Below, one piece after another: positions 8,154 to 14,239 of a DNA stretch of 15,684 bases. How positions within the stretch are numbered: the first letter of the stretch is position 1; every line of letters starts with the position of its first letter. Both the position numbers and the translations under genes were made by a program. Under the pieces are notes generated by a model. It had not been told where the DNA came from. It did no database searches and was given only the letters and a program-made list of their open reading frames with translations. Source of the stretch: Bacillota bacterium. GTDB taxonomy: Bacteria > Bacillota_I > Bacilli_A > MOL361 > Turicibacteraceae. Where the stretch lies: the NCBI GenBank assembly GCA_003486705.1, contig DNGE01000024.1, forward strand, positions 4,124 through 19,807, in the 5' to 3' direction.

Positions 8154-8157
8154 ATGA
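8116..8157 (+). CDS. Possible 13-codon coupling ORF before purM
   Basis: ATG 8116 opens a 13-codon frame encoding MCECHTIGSSVNE. It ends at TGA 8155-8157, overlapping the purM start as ATGA. It lies inside the hairpin and has no close Shine-Dalgarno of its own. A UUG at 8101, 8 nt after the GGAGG of the strong site, would read a 3-codon frame (UUG CCG AUG UAG) that stops 3 nt before ATG 8116. Reinitiation from that to 8116 and then to purM is conceivable. This may be chance; the overlap with purM is the only real argument. Confidence 0.2.
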   Translation: MCECHTIGSSVNE

Positions 8158-9179
8158 GTAAAGCATACGAACAATCTGGAGTTAGTTTAGAAGCTGGTTA
8201 TGAATCAGTTAACCGTATCAAAAAACATATTGCTAAAACGAATCGTCCTGGTGTTTTTTCAGGCATTGGTTCATTCGGAGCAATGTTTGATTTATCATCA
8301 CTTGACTATAAGCAACCTGTTCTAGTTTCAGGAACAGATGGAGTAGGGACTAAATTAATGATCGCTTTTATGGCGGATAAGCATGACACAATCGGAATTG
8401 ATTGTGTGGCAATGTGTGTAAATGACATTGTTGTTCAAGGTGCTGAACCTTTATATTTCTTAGATTATGTAGCAGTTGGTAAAAATGAACCAGCTAAAAT
8501 TGAGGCAATTGTTGCAGGTGTTGCAACAGGTTGTGAACAAGCTGGGGCTGCTTTAATTGGTGGAGAAACGGCTGAAATGCCAGATATGTATTCACAAGGA
8601 CACTATGACTTAGCTGGATTCGCTGTAGGTGTTGCTGAAAAAAGCAAATTAATCACAGGTGAAAAAGTAAAAGCTGGAGATGTCATTATAGGATTATCAT
8701 CTAGCGGAATTCATTCAAATGGATACTCTTTAGTTCGTAAAATTTTATTTAAAGACAATAACATTGATATTAATGAGCACGTTGAAAGTTTAGGATGTAC
8801 GGTAGGAGAAGCTATTTTAGAACCAACAAAAATTTATGTTAAACCTATTTTATCACTATTAAATTCAGTTGATGTTCATGGAATGGCACATATCACGGGT
8901 GGAGGATTTGATGAAAATATCCCTCGTACCTTACCAGCTGGATGTGGTGTTGAAATTGAGAAAAATTCTTATCCAATGCCAGCAATCTTTAACTATTTAA
9001 AAACATTAGGAAACTTAGATGAGCGTGAGATGTATAACGTCTTCAATATGGGTATTGGTATGATTATTATCGTTTCAGAAGAAGCGGCAGAACAAGCGAT
9101 GACTACTTTAACTCAAGCTGGAGAAACACCTCATATGATCGGTCGTGTCGTTGAAGGTTCAGGAGTTAAATTAGTATGA
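8154..9179 (+). CDS. purM: Phosphoribosylformylglycinamidine cyclo-ligase (AIR synthetase, PurM)
   Basis: PurM closes the imidazole ring: FGAM plus ATP gives AIR. The protein is 341 aa, as expected. It has the AIRS N-terminal domain with GTDGVGTKL (residues 60-68), DCVAMCVNDIVVQGAEPLYFLDYVA, GGETAEMPDMY and the glycine-rich HITGGGFDENIPR. ATG 8154 is the right start because the first residues (MSKAYEQSGVSLEAGY) match the usual PurM N terminus and TGA 8151-8153 blocks any extension. There is no Shine-Dalgarno in the 15 nt upstream, so translation must depend on the structured region before it. The stop overlaps the purN start (ATGA), so the two are coupled. Confidence 0.97.
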   Translation: MSKAYEQSGVSLEAGYESVNRIKKHIAKTNRPGVFSGIGSFGAMFDLSSLDYKQPVLVSGTDGVGTKLMIAFMADKHDTIGIDCVAMCVNDIVVQGAEPLYFLDYVAVGKNEPAKIEAIVAGVATGCEQAGAALIGGETAEMPDMYSQGHYDLAGFAVGVAEKSKLITGEKVKAGDVIIGLSSSGIHSNGYSLVRKILFKDNNIDINEHVESLGCTVGEAILEPTKIYVKPILSLLNSVDVHGMAHITGGGFDENIPRTLPAGCGVEIEKNSYPMPAIFNYLKTLGNLDEREMYNVFNMGIGMIIIVSEEAAEQAMTTLTQAGETPHMIGRVVEGSGVKLV

Positions 9180-9736
9180 AAAAGATAGTTGTGTTTGCAT
9201 CAGGAAGTGGAACGAATTTTCAAAAAATCGCTGATGAATTGCACCACTCTGTTTGTGACATCGCTATGCTAATTTGTGATAAACCAGGAGCTTACTGTAT
9301 TGAGCGCGCAAAAAAATTAAATATTCCAACGTTTGTTTTCAATCCAAAAGAATATGAAAATAAAGCAGCGTTTGAAACGGATATTATCACCACTTTATCT
9401 GATATTGATCCGGATTTAATTGTATTAGCAGGTTATATGCGAATTATTGGTTCAACGTTACTTGATAAATATGAGGGGCGTATAATCAATATTCATCCTG
9501 CGTTATTACCTGCTTTCCCTGGAGCTCATGGAATTGAAGATGCATACAATTACGGTGTCAAAATAATGGGAGTAAGCGTGCATTATGTCGATGCAGGAAT
9601 TGATACAGGTAAAATTATCGATCAAGATTGTTTCAAACGTACAGGTGGCGAAACGCTTGAGGAAATCGAAACCAAAATACATGAGCTAGAATATGAAATT
9701 TATCCACGTGTTATTAAACAGTTATTAAGTACTTAA
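9176..9736 (+). CDS. purN: Phosphoribosylglycinamide formyltransferase (PurN)
   Basis: PurN transfers a formyl group from 10-formyl-tetrahydrofolate to GAR, giving FGAR. The 186-aa length is normal. GSGTNFQKI near the N terminus is the phosphate-binding loop. The catalytic trio is present: Asn105 and His107 in NIHPALLP, and Asp143 in DAGIDTG, equivalent to Asn106, His108 and Asp144 of the E. coli enzyme. The start overlaps the purM stop by 4 nt. A 95-nt gap to purH follows, containing a tiny ORF with a good ribosome binding site. No formate-dependent PurT appears in the window. Confidence 0.97.
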   Translation: MKKIVVFASGSGTNFQKIADELHHSVCDIAMLICDKPGAYCIERAKKLNIPTFVFNPKEYENKAAFETDIITTLSDIDPDLIVLAGYMRIIGSTLLDKYEGRIINIHPALLPAFPGAHGIEDAYNYGVKIMGVSVHYVDAGIDTGKIIDQDCFKRTGGETLEEIETKIHELEYEIYPRVIKQLLST

Positions 9737-9749
9737 AGGAGAGAGGGCT

Positions 9750-9803
9750 ATGTGTCTAATAGAAAGAATCACTTGCCTTCTTTATCCCCTTTTATATATT
9801 TAA
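9750..9803 (+). CDS. Possible 17-codon leader peptide before purH
   Basis: AAGGAG (9736-9741) lies 8 nt before ATG 9750, an ideal ribosome binding site immediately after the purN stop. The frame encodes MCLIERITCLLYPLLYI and ends at TAA 9801-9803, 28 nt before the purH start. The peptide is hydrophobic, with two Cys and no similarity I recognise. CCCCTT (9786-9791) within its last codons could pair with AAGGAGG (9818-9824) of the purH site, with one bulged A, so ribosomes on this frame might expose purH. Seen: the ORF and its SD. Inferred: any function. Confidence 0.3.
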   Translation: MCLIERITCLLYPLLYI

Positions 9804-9831
9804 CCAGCTTGCCTTATAAGGAGGAAAAAAC

Positions 9832-11364
9832 ATGAAACGTGCTTTAGTCAGTGTGTCAGATAAAACAAATTTAATCCCTTTTGTACAAAACTTAGTTGAA
9901 CTTGGTTTTGAGATTATTTCTACAGGTGGAACAAAAAAAGCATTAGAAGAAGCAGGTATGAAAGTTATTGCAATTGATGAAGTAACAGGATTCCCTGAAA
10001 TTTTAGAAGGTCGTGTTAAAACATTACATCCTTTAGTGCATGGAGGATTATTAGCAAAACGTGATGATGCTCATCATATTGCACAAGTTAAGGAAAACAA
10101 TATTGAATATATTGATTTAGTTTGTGTTAACTTATACCCGTTTGCTAAAACGATTCAAAATCCTGAAGCAACACATGAAGATAAAATTGAAAACATTGAT
10201 ATCGGTGGTCCTTCAATGTTACGTTCGGCTGCTAAAAACTTTAACGATGTAACAGTTGTTGTTGATTATGCAGATTACGACAAAATCATTGAAGAAATGC
10301 AAGCTAATGGAAATACAACACTTGCAACACGCCAATATTTAGCTGGAAAAGTATTCAATCATACAGCAGCATATGATGCAATGATTGCAAATTACTTTAA
10401 CCAAATTAATAATATTGAAACACCAGAAAAATTAACTGTAACTTACGATTTAAAACAATCATTACGTTATGGTGAAAACCCTCATCAATCGGCAGCATTT
10501 TATCAAACACTTGAAACACCTTCATACAGTGTTGTTGCAGCTAATCAATTACATGGTAAAGAATTATCATATAACAATATCGCAGATGCAAATGCAGCAT
10601 TAGAAATCTTAGCTGAGTTTAATGAACCAGCAGCTGTTGCGGTTAAACACATGAATCCTTGTGGGGTTGGAATCGGTGAAACTGTAGAAGCTGCTTTCAA
10701 TAAAGCATACGAAGCAGATCCTATTTCAATCTTTGGTGGAATTGTTGCAATTAATGGTGAAGTCGGACTAGAACTAGCTGAGAAATTACATAAAATCTTC
10801 TTAGAAATCGTGATTGCGCCAAGCTTTACAGAAGAAGCCTTAGCTTTATTAACTCAAAAGAAAAATATTCGTTTATTAACAACAGATATGAGTAAACGTT
10901 TAGAATCTAATCAAAAGTTAGTAACTGTTAAAGGTGGACTATTAGTTCAGGATGTAGATACTTTAGAAGTAGTGGAAGAAAACTTAGAATTTGTAACAGA
11001 TACTATGCCGACTAAAGAAGATATTGAGCAATTATTATTCGGATTTAAAGTTTGTAAACATGTAAAATCAAATGCTATTGCATTAGTTAAAGATAATATG
11101 ACAGTTGGAATTGGTGCAGGCCAAATGAACCGTGTTGGTGCAGCAAAAATTGCATTAGAACAAGCCGCGGAAAAGGCAGCGGGATCATACTTGGCATCAG
11201 ATGCTTTCTTCCCAATGGCAGATACGGTTGAACTTGCAATTAAGTTAGGGGTTAAAGCAATTATTCAACCAGGTGGTTCAATCAAAGATCAAGATTCAAT
11301 TGATGTATGTAATCAACATGGGATTGCGATGGTATTTACGAAAGTACGTCACTTTAAACACTAA
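9832..11364 (+). CDS. purH: Bifunctional AICAR formyltransferase / IMP cyclohydrolase (PurH)
   Basis: PurH carries out the last two steps: formylation of AICAR with 10-formyl-THF, then ring closure to IMP. It is 510 aa, as usual. The N-terminal IMP cyclohydrolase half has GRVKTLHPLVHGGLL with Lys63 and His66, NLYPF, and DIGGPSMLRSAAKN. The C-terminal formyltransferase half has RYGENPHQ, the catalytic pair Lys272-His273 in VKHMNPCGVG, FGGIVA, and IIQPGGSIKDQDSIDVCNQH. The start has AAGGAGG 7 nt upstream. Sequence upstream suggests the site might be partly masked by a CCCCTT within a preceding mini-ORF. Confidence 0.97.
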   Translation: MKRALVSVSDKTNLIPFVQNLVELGFEIISTGGTKKALEEAGMKVIAIDEVTGFPEILEGRVKTLHPLVHGGLLAKRDDAHHIAQVKENNIEYIDLVCVNLYPFAKTIQNPEATHEDKIENIDIGGPSMLRSAAKNFNDVTVVVDYADYDKIIEEMQANGNTTLATRQYLAGKVFNHTAAYDAMIANYFNQINNIETPEKLTVTYDLKQSLRYGENPHQSAAFYQTLETPSYSVVAANQLHGKELSYNNIADANAALEILAEFNEPAAVAVKHMNPCGVGIGETVEAAFNKAYEADPISIFGGIVAINGEVGLELAEKLHKIFLEIVIAPSFTEEALALLTQKKNIRLLTTDMSKRLESNQKLVTVKGGLLVQDVDTLEVVEENLEFVTDTMPTKEDIEQLLFGFKVCKHVKSNAIALVKDNMTVGIGAGQMNRVGAAKIALEQAAEKAAGSYLASDAFFPMADTVELAIKLGVKAIIQPGGSIKDQDSIDVCNQHGIAMVFTKVRHFKH

Positions 11365-11490
11365 TTTAAATTTAGGTAGAAGAGTTAAATTAACATAGGG
11401 TAGTGCTTGTTTAACTTTAATTTCGTACTTTTACAAGGGGAGCGCTCTTTTATGGCGTATTTCTAATATTAGCGGGAGGCTATGAATTTT

Positions 11491-12735
11491 ATGAACGTTT
11501 TAGTGATTGGGCGTGGAGGTCGCGAACATGCGATTATCAAGAAATTAGCACGTGATAATAAAGAAAATCAGATTTTCTGTGCACCAGGAAATGATGGAAT
11601 GGTTGAAGCAACACTTGTTGCAATTGAAGAGACAAATGTAGAGGCTTTAGTTAAGTTTGCAAAAGACAAAAGCATTGATTTAACAATCGTTGGTCCCGAA
11701 GTAGGGTTAATGGCGGGAATCGTTAATGCATTTCAAGCTGAAGGGTTAAAAGCATTTGGTCCAACGAAAGAAGCAGCATTAATTGAAGGAAGTAAAGCTT
11801 TTGCAAAACATATGATGGCAAAATACAATATTCCAACAGCCGCTTACGGTGAATTTACAGAATTAGCTCAAGCTATTGAGTATTTAAAGACGCAAGCAAT
11901 GCCAATCGTTATTAAAGCTGATGGTTTAGCAGCTGGTAAAGGCGTTGTCATTTGCCAAACGGAAGAAGAAGCGATTCAAACTTTAGAAGATATGTTAGTG
12001 CATGGTCAATTTGCTGAAGCTTCTGCCAAAGTTGTCATTGAAGAATTCTTAGTTGGGGAAGAATTCTCATTAATGGCGTTTGTTTCAAATGAAATTTATA
12101 AACCAATGCCAGTTGCACGTGATTATAAGCGTGCCTATGATAACGACGAAGGTTTAAATACAGGTGGAATGGGAAATCATAGTCCACATCCTTTAATTAG
12201 TGAAGCGGATTATGAAGAAGCTATTCGTTTAGTAATCGAACCGATGACAAAAGCGATGATAGCTGAAGGCATTCCATTCACAGGTATTTTATATGCGGGA
12301 TTAATGAAAACAGCGAAAGGAATTCAAGTTATTGAATTCAACGCTCGTTTCGGAGATCCAGAAACAGAAGTATTATTACCATTATTAGAAACAGATTTAA
12401 CAGAAATCATGTTATCGTTACTTGAAAATAAGGATATTGAATGTAGCTGGTCAAATAAAGCAACGGTTGGGGTTGTTTTAGCAGCTAAAGGGTATCCTGG
12501 TGATTATCAAAAAGGTGTCATCATTAATGGATTAGATCAACTAGAAAATGTTGATGTTATTCACATGGGAACAAAATTAGTAGGTGAGAATTACACAACA
12601 AATGGGGGACGTGTATTATTTGTCGTTGGAAGCGGAGATTCTTTAGAAGCTGCACGCGAAAATGTCTACACGCAAATCAAAAAAATAGATTGTGATGATT
12701 TATTCTATCGCAACGATATTGCAAACATTAAGTAA
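11491..12735 (+). CDS. purD: Phosphoribosylamine-glycine ligase (GAR synthetase, PurD)
   Basis: PurD joins glycine to phosphoribosylamine with ATP, the second pathway step. I start at ATG 11491 (MNVLVIGRGGREHAI, 414 aa), the usual N terminus. An in-frame ATG at 11482 sits only 2 nt after GGGAGG (11474-11479), too close to use it, while 11491 is 11 nt away. The protein is an ATP-grasp enzyme: VIGRGGREHA nucleotide-like loop, VGPEVGLMAGIV, KADGLAAGKGV (residues 142-152), and EFNARFGDPETEVLLP (from residue 282) with acidic metal ligands. It is the last gene of the operon; a terminator hairpin begins at its stop codon. The 126-nt gap before it contains a 4-codon frame with its own SD. Confidence 0.96.
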   Translation: MNVLVIGRGGREHAIIKKLARDNKENQIFCAPGNDGMVEATLVAIEETNVEALVKFAKDKSIDLTIVGPEVGLMAGIVNAFQAEGLKAFGPTKEAALIEGSKAFAKHMMAKYNIPTAAYGEFTELAQAIEYLKTQAMPIVIKADGLAAGKGVVICQTEEEAIQTLEDMLVHGQFAEASAKVVIEEFLVGEEFSLMAFVSNEIYKPMPVARDYKRAYDNDEGLNTGGMGNHSPHPLISEADYEEAIRLVIEPMTKAMIAEGIPFTGILYAGLMKTAKGIQVIEFNARFGDPETEVLLPLLETDLTEIMLSLLENKDIECSWSNKATVGVVLAAKGYPGDYQKGVIINGLDQLENVDVIHMGTKLVGENYTTNGGRVLFVVGSGDSLEAARENVYTQIKKIDCDDLFYRNDIANIK

Positions 12736-12774
12736 TATATAAGGGGGAGAGCTGGATATCTCCCCCTTATATAT
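12735..12774 (+). terminator. Terminator hairpin at the end of the pur operon
   Basis: A perfect 16-bp stem (12735-12750 with 12759-12774) with an 8-nt loop (GCTGGATA) has the core GGGGGAGA/TCTCCCCC and starts at the last base of the purD stop. It is very stable. The tail is TTATATATAAAC inside and after the 3' arm rather than a run of U, so termination efficiency is uncertain; an mRNA 3'-end stabiliser would look similar. Confidence 0.75.
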
Positions 12775-12874
12775 AAACATCATATTCTTAATTGCTATGA
12801 ATATAGTTATAGAGTGGATTTATCATTATAAAAGTATAAAACACAATATAATTAATTTAAGAAAATACTGATTT

Positions 12875-12898
12875 AAGTTTACAAAAAAGTATAAACTT
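12875..12898 (+). repeat. Inverted repeat in aminotransferase upstream region
   Basis: AAGTTTA (12875-12881) and TAAACTT (12892-12898) form a perfect 7-bp inverted repeat with a 10-nt spacer, about 45 nt upstream of the -10 hexamer. It could be a distal regulator site. In AT-rich DNA this may be chance. Confidence 0.3.
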
Positions 12899-12911
12899 TG
12901 AGAAAAAAAGT

Positions 12912-12931
12912 GGTTACAAAATACTGTAACC
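12912..12931 (+). promoter_or_regulatory. Palindromic operator candidate over the -35 region
   Basis: GGTTACA (12912-12918) and TGTAACC (12925-12931) are a perfect 7-bp inverted repeat with a 6-nt spacer (AAATAC). The palindrome covers where the -35 would be and ends 10 nt before the TATAAT at 12942, the classic place for a dimeric repressor. It does not fit the PurR box. I cannot name the protein; a GntR-type or similar dimeric regulator is only a guess. Confidence 0.55.
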
Positions 12932-12938
12932 TAAAATA

Positions 12939-12947
12939 TGGTATAAT
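12939..12947 (+). promoter_or_regulatory. Extended -10 promoter for the aminotransferase gene
   Basis: TGGTATAAT (TG-N-TATAAT) is an exact extended -10 element. No good -35 hexamer lies 16-18 nt upstream, which an extended -10 can compensate. Transcription would begin near 12954, about 46 nt before the ATG at 13000. Together with the terminator upstream it makes the aminotransferase a separate transcription unit. Confidence 0.65.
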
Positions 12948-12999
12948 ATGAAGTGAAATAATAAGATTTCACAGCATCTTTTATAAAGTGGGTGAGCAT

Positions 13000-14091
13000 A
13001 TGAGTAAGTTATTATTTACGCCTGGACCAACCAATGTGCCTGAAGCAATCCGCGAGGTGTTAGGTCAAGATTTAATTCATCATCGTATGGCAGATTATCA
13101 TGAATTGATGAAAGAAGTTAATGCTGATTTAAAGAAAGTGTTTGATACGAAAAATGACGTTTTAATTTTGACATCATCAGGAACAGGATCAATGGAATCT
13201 ACTGTTGTTAATTTATTTTCAACTGGAGATGAAGTGTTAGTCATTAATACAGGTTGGTTTGGTGAACGTTTTATTGATTTATGCCAAGTTTATGGGCTAA
13301 AACCACACATTCTAAATTGTAATTGGGGAGAAAGTTACAATTTAGATGATGTAAAAAACATGTTAGAACAATATCCGGCGATTAAAGGAATCTTCGTGAC
13401 GTACCATGAGACGGCGACGGGGGTTGTGAATAACTTAGAGGCGCTTGGAAACTTAACAAAAAATACAGACCGTTTATTAATTGCGGATTGTATTAGCGGA
13501 ATGGTTGTGCAAGAGTTTCATTTAGATGCTTGGGGCGTGGATTGCGCGGTAGCCAGCAGTCAAAAAGGATTCTATTTACCACCGGGCTTAAGTTTTGTTG
13601 CGTTAAGTGATAAGGCGATTAAAGCATGCGAGCAATCTAATATTCCGAAATATTACTGGGATTATCGTAAGTATATGAATTACTTTACGACAAAATCTGA
13701 ACAACCTTATACACCAGCTATTTCAATTGTTGTGGCTTTAAAAACAGCGTTAACGTATTTGTTAACAAAAGGTTTACCGACTGTTATCGCTGAAAAAGAA
13801 GCAGTGCGTAAGTACGCAGAGGCAAAATTTGAAGCGTTAGGGTTTGAGTTATTTATTAAAAATGAGGCCGTTCGTGGAAATGTTTTAGTTCCTGTTTTAC
13901 CACCTAAAGATATTGATGTAAATAAATTGACAGCAATTTTAGATGCAAAATTCGATTTAACAGTAGCGGGTGGTATGAGTCAATATGCAGGTAAAATGTT
14001 ACGTGTCGGGATCATTGGTGAAATTACGACAACTGAGGTTGATATGTTATTGGATCGTATTGTCGAAGTATTACCTGAGTGCACGAAATAA
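13000..14091 (+). CDS. Class V PLP aminotransferase, alanine/serine-glyoxylate type
   Basis: A 363-aa fold-type I, class V aminotransferase. FTPGPTNVP at the N terminus is the family signature. SSGTGSMESTVVNLF binds the cofactor phosphate, VTYHETATGVVNN matches the HxETSTGV motif, ADCISG carries the Asp that contacts the PLP pyridine nitrogen, and Lys189 in SSQKGFYLPPG is the expected Schiff-base lysine. ATG 13000 is used, with GGGTGAG upstream; an in-frame GTG at 12988 lies within that site. The family includes alanine- and serine-glyoxylate aminotransferase, archaeal-type phosphoserine aminotransferase and PucG ureidoglycine-glyoxylate aminotransferase; sequence reading alone cannot separate these. 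If it makes glycine from glyoxylate it would feed PurD, but it has its own promoter and operator candidate. Confidence 0.85.
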   Translation: MSKLLFTPGPTNVPEAIREVLGQDLIHHRMADYHELMKEVNADLKKVFDTKNDVLILTSSGTGSMESTVVNLFSTGDEVLVINTGWFGERFIDLCQVYGLKPHILNCNWGESYNLDDVKNMLEQYPAIKGIFVTYHETATGVVNNLEALGNLTKNTDRLLIADCISGMVVQEFHLDAWGVDCAVASSQKGFYLPPGLSFVALSDKAIKACEQSNIPKYYWDYRKYMNYFTTKSEQPYTPAISIVVALKTALTYLLTKGLPTVIAEKEAVRKYAEAKFEALGFELFIKNEAVRGNVLVPVLPPKDIDVNKLTAILDAKFDLTVAGGMSQYAGKMLRVGIIGEITTTEVDMLLDRIVEVLPECTK

Positions 14092-14135
14092 GTACTTTAT
14101 GGTCGGAAGCTGTATTAGCTAAATGCCATTGAGAT

Positions 14136-14166
14136 TTTAAATATGTTTCTAATGTTTAAATATAAT
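14136..14166 (+). promoter_or_regulatory. Direct repeat and candidate -10 before the PEPCK-like gene
   Basis: TTTAAATAT occurs at 14136-14144 and 14155-14163, 19 nt apart, and the second copy runs into TATAAT (14161-14166). No convincing -35 is seen at 16-18 nt. Start of transcription near 14173 would leave a leader of about 65 nt. The rest of the 148-nt gap (14092-14239) shows no strong terminator for the aminotransferase gene, so read-through is possible. Confidence 0.3.
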
Positions 14167-14239
14167 AGGATGATAATAAATTTTTAACCCTATTCTTTAT
14201 TGGAATATCATAGCAAAATAAAAATCAAGGGGGCCAACT

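Noticed and set aside
9176..9179. purM TGA as a possible recoded tryptophan codon
   Set aside because: PurM ends at the family's normal length there and purN begins in the overlap; tryptophans in the window are TGG.
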